From assembly GCA_914767715.1 (NCBI GenBank), contig OU612065.1, positions 8,678,001 through 8,742,000 of the forward strand: 64,000 nucleotides of DNA. The letters are read 5' to 3'. The notes under the pieces were generated by a model that saw only the letters and a list, made by a program, of their open reading frames with translations, made no database searches and was not told where the DNA came from. Below are positions 11,582 through 25,300 of this stretch, piece by piece; the stretch's first letter is position 1; the number at the start of each line of letters is the position of its first letter. The translations under genes were made by a program, and so were the position numbers. This stretch comes from Membranipora membranacea (taxonomy: Eukaryota > Bryozoa > Gymnolaemata > Cheilostomatida > Membraniporidae).

Positions 11582-14500
11582 TTCTACAGGCCGTAGGCAG
11601 GGCACATGTAATGTTTTCCATGCTTTCCCCGATGCAATCATAACCGTTATACAAGGACTGAGAGCAGTTTCTATATCTCTGCATAGTTCCGTTACCACAT
11701 GGTATTATACAGTCTGGGCCACAGTAGTCTGAACAGTTAGTCCACTCTGTCCAATTTGACCACGTCCCGTTAACTAGAAAGATGAGAAATTGTTAGAAAC
11801 AAATAAAATGATATTTTTTTATAAATAATAAGACATCACAACATCAACATCATGATTATAATTACAATTAAACAGTAAGTGAATTTCCCTCTGATATGAT
11901 TTTCAATGTTCTTTTAATAATAATTACACAGTTACCACACAGCTACGGGTTACAAAATAGGACAACAGATTAAAACAATAATATACAATAAATATAATAT
12001 AACACTGCAGGTATAGTAGGATGCATGTAGAGAGTGGTACATAACAAGGCATGTGCAGATATGTACAAATATTGACATTAGGGTGAATCAGATATGACAC
12101 GACATTCCGCCCTGGATCCTTTGTGATATAACTTGTCTAGTCAAAAATTATAAGGTTATAAGGTTATAAAATGTTTTAGAGATTTTGTAATATATGTAGC
12201 AAGGATCCTTTGTCTGTGATTAGCTCATGTCAATGGTTCATCTGGAATTTAAATTCGGCTGAAAAAAAATGTTGTTTTCCATGATGATGCAGAGAAACGC
12301 TGTTGTTAAATTTATTTTGTGACAGCTATATAATTCCAGTGCACCGGGATGGTTGTATTAAAATTAATCATTTCTGAGATTTGATTTTAATCTAAAAAGT
12401 TACAAGATATGCATAAGAATATGATCAGCAGTTGTCGCGTGATTCATGAACCGATACATAATTTTATGTTATTCAACTGTTCAGGGTTCAGGTTTCAACA
12501 TTCCAGATAATAATCCCGAAAAGTAACTGCCGAGGGAGTGGCGCCATACTAGCTATTTGAACATGAATGTTGAGTGCGTATTTGCTCTTTTGAGCCAAGG
12601 CTAAATAATTTGCTGCTACTTGAATTATGGCTGTATTATAGAACAATATGAATCAGGTATACCGACGCCTTGATATTCTGAAAGCATAAAATTGTATATT
12701 GTGCAGTCAATCTTACCTGGACACATGATAGCGTTATAACAGCCTTGAACATCCACAGTAACATTAGCATCTGGACATTCATCTCCATCAAACTTAGGAG
12801 AAGGATTAGTACAACTTCTATTTCTGGTCTGTGTTCCATTCTCACAAGTCACAGAACAATCTCCCCATATAGACCACTCAGTCCAGTTACCGTGTACTGA
12901 TGGAAGAAAAAAGCAGTCAACAGTTTTTCATGCATACCTCCAATATTTCTTTTGCAATGGGGGATCATTTTTTATCCTGATCATTTAGACATGGTTGGCA
13001 CCCAAAATATAGCAAGATATCATGGCCTCTAGCCTTAGTGCTCAGACAGCTGCAATGCGAGTTAGTGGCACTACATTATCTAACACTCAATTTCATATTC
13101 CAAAAATTGTGAAAATTGTGAGTCGTGAAATTTAGTGTTTGATGATGTAATGCCACCAACTCGCATTGCAGCCGTCTGAGCCCATGATGCTCATGAGCTC
13201 ATGAGGCCACATGATCGTGCAAATTTCCACTAATTCTTGCAAATTAAATTTCCTACAAATATTAGCCTGCCACACATGATTTTCATTTCCCAAATTCGTA
13301 CTAATGATTTATAGGTGTAATCCTACTGTAATCCTCTGCAGCCAATCTAAACCATGGCCTACAGTGATAAATAAAAAATTAAACCAAGGAGATGCTGTTT
13401 CTTCTTGTTTATTATACCAACCAGTCCAGTGATTCAGCTTCTGGATATGCTTAGGCTCAACTATCTCCTCATATTTATTCAATTTGATACCCCATTAGTC
13501 ATTGTATCCCTTCTCCCTCTTGCTCCAGGTCCAAATCAATGAGAAGCCCCACATATTGATCAACCATTCCATCTTTTTAACCAAAGTTGTTAACATAGAT
13601 ACGGCCTTGACTTATTGATCAAAACGAGACAGGAAATCAATCAAATCTGACAGCCAATCAGATAACATTTCGTGAAAATTTACTTGATTCGGATTCGTGC
13701 ATCGTGAACATCAAACGTTTCACGAATTCGTGGAAATCCCTATTCGTACGAAATTATTCGTGAATAATTTATACGAATTGTGAGAAAACAGCCTCGTGTG
13801 GCCTTAGCTTTAGACTACATGGCCTTGAGCTAAAAGAGTTTCGGAGCCGGGTCGGAAGACTGCAATTGCATATCACCAGAGATACCAGCCACCAACTACT
13901 TACTTGGACAGTCCAAAAGGAAGCATCTATCCACCTCCATATCATCCCCAGTACAGTTAGTACCATTGTGTGCTGGTTCTGGGCTATCACAAGTTCTCAA
14001 CCGAAATATTGTACCATTATTACAAGAAGAGCTGCAGTTAGACCAATTGGTCCAGTTAGACCAGCCACCATTTACTAATAAATAAAAATAAATGTTTTAG
14101 CAATTCTATGAATAGAAACAGTACTCATTTAAATATATTAAAATAGACACACTCATTCTATCTGTCTTATAAGAGTTATCTTCGCTTCCAAAACAGCAAA
14201 ATACAGATGAACGCCAAACAGCTCATATTTAAAAGTGTAAACTTTCAGAGCAGACCCTATCTGCCAAAATAGCATCATTCTGTACCGCGCAGTTGTGTGT
14301 TGTTAGGTGTATGATGGGAAATAAATAATAGGTCCGTACATGAAATCGCATTCCAATTCAAATTTTTGTTGTGAATTTTAACTGCATCTTAAACATTATG
14401 ATGAATAACGAGACACTCAAAATTGCAGTAAAAATGACTACTGAAATAATTATTTATTTATCCTCTGCTGATTGAGCGTTGCTTCCATCTGTAACCAATA

Positions 14501-16306
14501 ACTATTCACATGACGTTTTTTGTTCTAGAAACATGACGATTACTTTACATTCAATCTTACCTGGACACATGATAGAGTTATGACAGCCTTGAACATCCAC
14601 AGTAACATTAGCGTCTGGACAATCATCTCCATCAAACTTAGGTGCTGGATTAGTACAGCTTCTATTTCTGGTCTGTGTTCCATTTTCACAAGTCACAGAG
14701 CAATCTCCCCACATAGACCATTCAGTCCAGTTACCATGTACTGAAAGCATACAGAATGTGAGCTGAATTTCATCTATCAAATATTTACATGAATTTAAAA
14801 ACATTTATCCAAGTATCAATGCAAGATCATCTTAACAGAGAAAAAATAATCCCGAGTGTCACGTCATGAAGCTATTACTAAAGCATGAGGCTTCTTACCA
14901 GGGCAATCAACAATGAAACAGTCATCAGTTTCAGTATCATTTCCAGCACAGTCTGTGCCGTTAAAGAGAGCGAGAGGGCTGTCACAGGCTCTTGTTCGTG
15001 TTGTTGTACCATTATCACATGATACACTGCATACAGTCCAGTTACCCCAGTTAGACCAACCGCCATCCTCTACAGAATAAACAAAAAACGCAGAGGGATC
15101 AGAATATGGCACTGGCAGTATAATCAGATTTTAATGATTTATACGTTACTGGTTACATGATATATTCACTGAAAGTTAAAAAAAACTGAGCATATCTGAT
15201 TTATTTCTGTTGTTACAATGATAGGCCTGATAAATGTAGGCTTGCATAGAGTGAACCGTGAATTTTTCATCATTAATGTTTTTTTAAATTAGCTCCAAGG
15301 GGAACATTCATGGTTACGCAGTTCCTACCAAATGGTCATTAAAAGTGATTTCAAAATGTCTTCCATGAACCTTGATAACATAAAGATAAATGAATAACAT
15401 ACAACGTAATTCAATGAGCTGCATAATGTGTGCTATCACTAATCATGGCTGTGATTGTGACTACGAATGAGAACATACGTGGACACTGCTCATTGGCAGA
15501 ACAGGTTTCAAATTGGGTGAAGTTTCCTGCACAGTCTTCACCGCCATGTTCAGGGGTAGGGTTAGAACATGACCTATTTCTGTGTTGAACTCCCTGAGCA
15601 CAGGTCACACTACATGCTGACCAATCTTCCCAATCAGCCCACTCTCCATCCACTAAAAATACAATAGAAGAGATCTAGACTGACTATGGAAAATACACAC
15701 AAGAACACGAGGCACAAGGAAGACGTTTGGTTAGTTGGTATCCAAGGTAACTAAAATTTACTTTTGAAGCCAGCATGCCAAATTCTTGACCAGTAAAACA
15801 ATGAACACCACAGAGCACACCAGATGTAGAGATTTTTGGCCACATGTCATAAAGGACGACAACTCTTCATAATTTTACTTGTCCATTCTTGTCTGGTTGG
15901 ATTTTGTAAATAACGCACTGCACTCTCTAAAGCTTTTCATTCCTTATTACTGATGACAGAGATTCGCTGCGTGGAGGTCATGGTTTGGTAATAGAGAGAG
16001 CAAATATAACCCAAATCGATAATATTCTTGTCAGATTGATCAGTTCCGAGCATTGAGTCTTTCAGGTTATACTGATACTTCTATTAATTGAGATGAATGT
16101 TATTCAGTGATTATAATATATACCTGGACAAGGCGTAACAAGAGTACATATCTGAGACTCCAGAGATGATCCACCACATTCTATACCACCATGAGCAGCT
16201 GGTGGGTTATCACATGTTTTATTCCTAGTCTGTGTACCGTTACCACATATACCCTCACATATGCCCCATTCATTCCAGTCTGACCAGCCACCATTTACAG
16301 CACCGG
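11582..16306 (-). CDS. Mosaic gene: seven tandem TSP1 repeats (residues about 3406-3822)
   Basis: Seven phase 1-1 exons, one repeat each: 16306-16124, 15652-15479, 15069-14899, 14740-14561, 14074-13904, 12896-12717 and 11773-11582. Each has the W..W..W strip (for example NGGWSDWNEW, DGEWADWEDW, NGTWSNWTEW), the C..C.NGT...R...C core and six Cys. The WxxW strip is a known C-mannosylation site and TSP1 repeats bind matrix glycans in other proteins. Repeats four and six (HGNWTEWS...CENGTQTRNRSC) are nearly identical. A donor GTAAGT follows the last one, so more sequence may follow. No terminal exon was found for this copy. Confidence 0.93.
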
Positions 16307-19300
16307 CTATAAAGTCATCAAAAATTGTATTGTTATATTTCATTACAGGACAATATGATGAACATTAACTACAGATACATTCCACATACAGCATCCTCTG
16401 AGAAGAACTGCTCCTATTATCCCTGTGTAATACATTCTGTATGCCGATTAAATTGTTGGCAAGAGTTATTGGTAGCTCTGCATCAAGATCCGATAACTCT
16501 TATATCATGAACATAAACAAGGCATTCACTTGTATACTAATTGAGAAGCACACTACCAGATAAACTTACGTAGATCACAGTTAATACCACCCCAGTTACC
16601 GTCACATACACAGTAATATCTCTCGTCTGTCCAAGGATCCCAGTAACAGGAACCACCATTCTGGCACGGGGTCGTTGAGAGGTCACATGGGTTCTTAGCT
16701 GTGAAATGTTAGAAAAGGCATGAGCTTTCTTCATAAGTTTGGGCTAAGTGGAAATAAAATTAACATAGAAGACATTTGACAAAAAAGCAAAATGTTTTTC
16801 CATCATTTTAAAATGATACTATCTACAAACTGGTGAAACATCTGATTTAATTCACACCTGTACAGTTGTCTGCCAGTGGATTAATAATTGTATCCGGATC
16901 ATTGACAGCTGGATTGATACATTCACCATTAGAATGACAGCGACACTGTCCCTGACATACTATCTCATCTTCTGATTCTGCTGAACAATCCAGTCCCACT
17001 GTTGATGTGGGTTCATCTGAAAACAGGGTAATCCATAGAAAGTCATCACATAGGCATCATTTGTAATAGTTTGAGATAACACAAAGTTAATAGATTTTTT
17101 TCTTTTTAGGTATAATTTTTACACTACATAACATCTTCAAAACATCAGCAGTACATAAATTGACTTCTGTTTATCTGTGAGAACATAACTTCCCAATATC
17201 ATTGTTTCGGTGTATCAAATATTGTATTGCTATATTAATGGTGGGCACTGAGTAGCCACTTTAATGAGTGATATGTTGTTGGCCGTTGTTGGGATATTGC
17301 GGTTGGGTGGGAAATCAAGATCAAAGCCAACACATTGGCTAGGCACTGAGCAGTGTATAACAACATATCGTTTGATTACATACTAGATACTTCAGCAGTT
17401 AGCTGTGATAAGAACATTCTACCACTTCGATAGTAAGATCCATGGTCATAGTAGAGTCGGCCCATGTACAGAGATGTAATAGGTAACAGTTCTGCTCTGG
17501 TAATAGTTGCCTCATCATTTAGCCATCTCCATATATACCAGACATTAGCGCAGTTACAGCCGATACCATCTGAATGATAGAATAGCGTTAAGTGCGTTCT
17601 AAAGATACCTTGTATTTATCGGGAGGAATTATTATTTGTTTTAACCACAATAAAGGAATAAAAAATCAGAAAAATTAGGTGAAAATTTCCAACAGGGTTA
17701 GTGAACATCATCACTTGATAGTAACTAATCACTTACATTGACATGTACCGTCATTAGCACAGGCACATCCTTGTCCATTCTCGGGTGTGCCAGCGAAGGA
17801 TTCCTGTATCACACCATCTGGTCCTGCCCAGCCCCCATATTGTACTCCATCATAGTAAAGAAATGAGTTCAGGCACCTGCAATAACACATTACGAGTAAT
17901 GTATATTGTAGTATCACTTTACAGGCAGTGTGCTGATTGTAACAATTAAACCTTGCAAAAACTGAATAAAGCATCATTTTGGTGTTCTGTATGATTTTAT
18001 ATGAGCTATAACGTATAAGATTGCAGTTTTTTTCTCACAATATGGTAGATCTTTTGCATGTTTTCCACTTTTATGTTTCTAACTCCAGCTTGTCAACTCA
18101 CATGTAAGTGACTGTTTGTTGTGCAGATTTAGCTGTTTGTAGGAATGCACTGATATCTTCAGGGTTGTTTGGTGCGTAGGTATAGTCATAGTCCCAGCTG
18201 AAAGGTTCAATGTATTGAGAACCATACCATCCCCAGGCGTAGTAAAGACTAGTCCATGGGAAGTTATGTGTGATTGTCACAATGTCAGAATCATAATCAC
18301 ATAATACATAGACGGGAGGCGTACCACCCAGCCCGTCTGAGTCTATCCACACATAGCCCTCAGTCTGTCCCATGGACTCATAATCAGCACAAGTGAGATA
18401 AGCTAAAACGACAGCATTAATTAATACATGATATTTTTCTGCATAAAAATTAGCTTGTTTGGAACTGGGCCTGTGATGGATTGGACAATACTTCACTATT
18501 ACATGATTGTAATACCTACCTGGATCCTCATGTGGCAAAATTTTTTGCAAACTAAACTTCTGTAAAATACATAAATGAAGTGCACACCTTGCTGACATCG
18601 CAGTTCACCGACTTGATGAAATCCTAGAGATAGGTCTTCTGTCTGTCCACCATAATAGACCCGCCTTATAGGAAGTTTATCCATTTCTGTGATATAACCA
18701 ATATCCTGTCTCCAGTAATAATCATTATAGTCACAGTTACATCCATGATGATCTGTAGAAATTTACCAATATGCAAGATAACAATAAATTATTAGATTCT
18801 TTTGTGACAAAATTAACATTTCAGTGGAACTTAATTTTTTGACATTTTGAAGTGGTAGTGTTTTATTGTCGCTAGCATTACACCTTGCTATTACATTGTG
18901 ATTATATACCTGCCGGAGTTTTGTTGCGTCTTGTGTGATACAATACAAAAAAGTTTTCGTGCACTGGATTTTTTATCATCCATCTAACTTTGATTCCAGC
19001 TACATTAGTTTGGCCAAAAAATTTAACAAGAATTTTTCTGCAAAATATTCAACCAATTGGCTAGGGTAGGTCGGGTCTGCACTTATCAGATCTGGTGCTT
19101 TGGAGTTACTTCATATATTTAGTAGTAGCTGTGGCAATATAAGTCTGCTGGAACAGTTAATCCGATTTGATAGAGATAAAACCAGTAAATGAAGGATGAA
19201 ATGCATAATAGGTTGATGCCTCTCTCCAACGTAAAACAATAAATGATTTGATTAGATAGTTGTGGCTGAGCCTACAAATTTCCTGCATCAAAACATGATC

Positions 19301-22300
19301 ATGACTGAAACTTACAGTATGTGCATCTCCTGCCATTGAGACAATTACAAGCCTGTGTTCCCGTATCAAAATAAGTATATTGTGTAGCGTTATCTCGTCC
19401 CACCCAAGCATAGTTCTGCCACATCATGTTTTTATAGCAATCATACTGCAACTTCTGGCTGCAGCTCACACTAGACTCAATCAGTGCCAATATATACTAT
19501 AACATAGAAACAAAACATGATATGAATTATAGGAGTTAAGGTGAAAGAGCATGAAGATATGGAAAAAATACGCTGGTGGTGTTCCCAACCTTGCTTTTAA
19601 TTGTTCAAGTTGTCTTCCCTTATTGTCTGAGTAGATAGCCCCTGAGTAGGGTCCTCAATGAGAGGCTGATATGCCAAAACTTGTTCTTCTTTGGAGAAAA
19701 GCAACAGTTTTCATCAGCTGAACTCCAAAAACATATTGTACTACCACGGAGAGATGATGGATTGCTAAAGGCTGTTTATGGTTGCAAATCCTTCTTAACT
19801 CAAAAGGAATAATATTGTTTAGTATGGGGTTAAATTCAGTTCATAAGTGCACTGCCAAGAAATGACAAAGAAAGTCTACTTTACCTCATCAGGTAGGACA
19901 TAGTCGACCTGCATAGTGTAGTTTTTAGAATCTCTGTGACCCTGGACTTTGTTATCACATGAGTTTGTAGTGTGTATGATTGTAGTGGGAGGAGTGGTCG
20001 ACATATCACAATACGCTAAGACTGGAGGAAGAGGCCCACTGTATCCGTCAAAGTCCAACTCATACAAACCAGACGGGAAACATCTCAGCTGATAGTCTAT
20101 ACATGATGATAGTTCTGTAATTAATATGTTTTTAAAGTATCAATGGCAGCAGCAGTTTTATCAAGTATTTTTTGATGTTAATGAGAAATAAGATAGGATA
20201 GAGTGCATGAAGACATGCTTATCAAATGCAGTAACTCACCATTTCACTCATTTCATAACCCAATATCACATTATTTACAGCTTTATGACTAGGGGTTATA
20301 AAACATTATCGTTTTTTCACATCTTTTATAGCATTGTAGTTGGACTTTTTTAAACTTACACCGAAACGTATGTAACATACCTCCACAGACAGGTGGTAGA
20401 CCACTCCACCTAAGATCTGACTGACATACACGAGTAGATGAGCCTTGTATTAGTGTACCCTCGCTACAAGTATACTGTAGAGTGCTCCCTACTGTATAAT
20501 TATGGATGTTAGCTGGTATACCATTCACTAGAGTATCCTCGCTGTCGAAAAGGTCATAGAGTTCACCTGTATCTGTCAGCTGTCAAATAAATCCAAAGCC
20601 ATAAAACTTTCGTTCTAAACTCAATTTGCCATGAGTTCAATCAACTGGATATAAAGTGTAGCAATTCTTTAGCTCAGAAGAGAAATTTCGAACATGAAAC
20701 CTGAAAAATGGGTAATGGCTACAAATACATTGCTATTTTTATTTCAAGAAATTGGTTCACTATGACCTAGTTTCAGGCAAAAGCTCACCAGAGTGACGTT
20801 GGTGTTAACAGGAAACGGCTCAAAGTCACAGAGCTTAGGTATTTCACATCTCTCACCAAGGAAGCCTTCGGTACACTCGCACTCAAATGTCTCCAGATAG
20901 TAGTTAGCAGTGCAGGTACCGTTGTTCAGACAGGGGTAAGATGCACATGGCCCCACAGCTGAAAATCAACTTCTCAATAAGCCACACTGGTTATGACAAC
21001 AATATAATCACAGTCACCATTCGAGACTCGTAAAGATGCAAAAAAATGCTGTGCAGGTATCCTGAATGTTGGCCGCATAAAGGAAGAAAACTCCCAAACA
21101 CACCACTGTCGGTAGTATACTTCAGATAAACATGTACTTTTTTTGTTACCCAATATTCATACTGACCTTCACACTCATCCATAAGCTCAGTCTCGTTCCA
21201 AAGTGTGATCGGATCAAGAACTACGCTTGTGAAGTTTGTCATGTCAGCTTCTACCTCTTCTTGACTCACTGGAGACATTAAATATAATTATATTGTTGTG
21301 TATTGCTAATTATTTCTGTCTTCACTAGCAGACTTTTGAACTGGTGACACTTTTTGATCGGCAAAATTCCATTAACTTAATCAAAGAGTGTTTTCTGTTT
21401 TTATGGAAATAAATCAAATAATCTTGCTTTCAGAGTTTTTTCAAGGATTTTGTCATTAGATGTGATATTAATCTTTCTAGAGAGGCTTCCTTTAACTAGC
21501 TTTTAAACCCCTGGTGATTTAAAAAAAATTGGTCCTTCTAAGTTACCAATGATGCAGTCGCTGAATCTTAAAGAGCTTTTTTCATATATACAGAGTAACA
21601 GAATACAGTTTTCCAGATAAATCCATTCTGACTGTTTGTTTCCTATGCCGGGTGGGTTGATCAGTACCCAAATCAAGAAGGGACAACTCTACAGATATGC
21701 TCAAATTCATATAAATGACTATAAATACTGATAATATCGGTATTTATAGTCAGGGCTCCTCTGTTCCTCACCCATCATAATATGATGGGTGAGGAATAGA
21801 GGATCAGGTTAACTGGAGTAACTCTTCTAAATCAACCAACACAAAAATGGTTCCTTGAAGGAAAATGATTTACTTATGATGTGTGTTCTCTCGCAGATAG
21901 ACCACCACCGGCTATCAGCACAGTCCCAATCAATCGTGCTCGCTTGCACACTCCACAAAACACACCCTTTTCTGCTGGACGTTGGGTAACCTGATCTCCA
22001 ATCAGAGAAATCATTTTCTGTAGTACCATCCAGCCAAACATACATATCCTCAAATTCGCTGTGTTCATCTGCGGAATAGAATAGATTATACAGTCACCTG
22101 GTGTATTCACAACTTTCATCTAGTAAAAATAGCACTAGTATCAAATGTGAGGTTACTGGGAATGCTTTACACACACGAACCGCCTGTTTTAAGGCTGTAT
22201 TTTGCCACAAAAGTATTGTCAGTTATAGCAGAGGTGGTGACAGAACTCCCAAAATGTTAGTATAGTTACTAGAGAGAAGAGGTGAAATTCCATCCTAGAC

Positions 22301-25300
22301 AGGACGACTCGAACAGGCACCAGTGCACAACAACCTAAGAGGAAATGTAACACCTACAAATTTACACTATCACCGACCAACACAATTAAACTTGATGACA
22401 TACAACTGAAAAAGCATTATTTTGAAATTTTTGAGCAAGTAGGATACAATTTGTGAACCTTAGGAATGTCAGACATTTCTATGTTATGTGCTCTGTGGGA
22501 GTGGGGGTTAGAAGACCTGCAGTCAGCGTGTGCTGTCGGAAACAACACTTTGTTTTTTTTTAAATAGCAGGTGTCAAATACATGATAAATGACATTGTAT
22601 AGGGACCGGAAGGCCAGTTTTCATCTTTTTTTTATGATTCTATTGTCTTAAAATTATATTACACATACAATTATATTACTTACAAACTTCGATTTCTCTA
22701 AGATTGATGTATCCATTTCCGTATGTAGTGTGCCCGTTTTTCATCAGTGGGAAATAAATGGCTACATATCTTGCCCGGCCACTTGCTGGTATGTTTTTGA
22801 TCTCCTCAGTCATGGTGTCTGGATGGTGACCGATCACAACCCAGTCAGCAGATGTGTCAGAAGGATCAGTATTAGCTGTATCTGAGCCAAGTATGAAGAA
22901 CTCCCCAGCTCTCCACTCTAAACTAATTCGGTTAAAGATTCGGACATTGCCAATATCCTTTTGAGACTCTAGATCCACATACCACCACCATGGTCCTGTC
23001 GAAGCAGCTGAGTGGATCATGTTGTTATTGTTAATAATACCATCCACAGCTTTATCAGCAGCATTCCCAGGCGTAGAATAGGTATCTTTCTGCCAGGCCG
23101 GTTTGTTGAGGGCGAGATTTGTCCCTCCATAGCCTTAAAACAGTAAAGAGCAGGATTAAATTTATTTCACTACACTGTTTCCATTGTCTATCATCGATAG
23201 TCTAAATAATCTAAATGTTCACTTTACACTCTGTGTGATGATAATAACAATAATATCCACCAATCGTAATAATAACAAAAATATATGGTAAAAAGAAGGC
23301 ATGTAATCGTAAAGGTTATTATTGTCCTTGGAGCTATCTTCAGCCTGAGTGTCTCAAAAATATTTCCACAACAAAAACCAGAAGAGACTGGATACCATTC
23401 AACAAACTGCTCAATTAGAATTGGCAAGCACTATCAAAACGCTACTGTCCTACTGGAATCATAGCAGTTGATATAGCAGCTGAGAGATATTGATTGTGTG
23501 ATTGATTGAGTGAGTGATTGATTTATTGTGTGATTGATTTATTGAGTGAGCGATTGAGTGAGTGAGTGAGTGATTGAGTGAGTGAGCGATTGAGTGATTG
23601 ATTTATTGAGTGATTGATTTATTGAGTGATGCATTGAGTGATTATTTTCTTGCTGCTAAAGTTACAAACCCCATAATGCATGCATTTCAATATAAACTTA
23701 GAAAGTTACAAATCACAAAAAAAAGTCCATTATTGGTAATGTGTTAGTTCTGATGCCAAATCTACCAATGTATTATAATATAAAACTGGGATACTATCTA
23801 CCAATAATAATATTATTGCATTTATGACTATATTTAGTTGCTGTGGTCTGCATTTGTACAGGTATGCGCATATTTTTTTTCATAATGACTCAAGGTCATG
23901 CCTCGCCTAGGATACTAACTTGAGAAATACTGGTCCGATTTCCTTGATTTTTCATTCAAATTGTAGCTATTCCTTGTTTAGCAATTTCCAAACCCTCAAT
24001 TATTTTTAATATAATTTCTTATGATTGTGATTGCAATTTATAAAATTTAAGCCACCGGTACCATGCAAAAGAATAGGAGCTGTCAATAACTGGGAGCATC
24101 CGGCTCAGACGCCTCACAACCATTTAGTCGTATCAAACCAGGATCGGCAGCGCAAAGTAGTCCCAATAAAATTAACTTGTGACAATTAATCGGAGTAACA
24201 AGCCTTGACATGAATTTCAAGTACTAGAGAACGAAAGTTTTATAATAACAGACAGGAATTAACAAGCCAGCTTGTGAACTATTGTAAAATTTACTAATAT
24301 GACTGGATTTTAGAGATTTATATTACTACGCCAAATCTGGTGCAGAAATATATAAGGCAAAAAACCATAAAAGGCTGGATTTTCATTTGTATTCATGAGG
24401 CATTTATTTCAATTCGAATAGAGATGTTGATTCAAAACTTGGGAATATACAAAAAGGATATGTTTGTAGGTAATTCCCATACAATTGTTCACTCAATATA
24501 TATTTTATTTGAAATAAGCTGGGCAAAATGAATATTGAGTTTACAGCCTGCCTCTGAAAGACCGTATGTTATGCATTCTTATTATACTCCTTCTCCAACA
24601 CAAAAGTTTCATTTTGTTCAAAATAAATGCCTAGTGCCCTCACCAAGGCTTTGGAGGATGCCCCTACCAGAAAAAAATATTTCAGTCTCAGTACTGTTTT
24701 CACATATTTTTACGTCTCGTTTCATCAGGTCAAAGTGCATTTTTGTCAGTATTTTGACTAGTTTAGACGTATGATAATTCCAAATTGCCAACTGGCACAT
24801 TATTATTTTTAAATCAATACTGGTCCACCTTGGACAACAATTGACACAGCTCACTTTCTTTATAGCATTGTCAAAACTGATGGTTTAGCTATCAGTATGT
24901 GAATTTGAATGCCAGTTTTTTTCAAGTCAAATTAAACATTGAACATTATTGTTGTTACAGCTTCATGATATAAGGGTAGTCTTTATGTATTAACTAAATT
25001 TTTTGCTCCAAAAACTTGCAATTTCTTTTTATATGGACAATAGTGACAATAGGTTTTGACACGCTGTTGAAATTCAGTATCCCGCTATGACGTTACGTCA
25101 TGTCATAACGTCATTAAATTTTGGGTTTAGACTTCTTTGATGATGTGGATTGAGAACCCCCAAAAAAATTTTGGCGAGGCATGACCTTAAGACTCACCAA
25201 CATATTCCAGTCCGATGTAGTACCAGTAGCCATCGCTATATGAAACCTCCTCAAAATATTCCATATCTTCAGCTGAGTTTATAACAGCTAGGTAACCATT

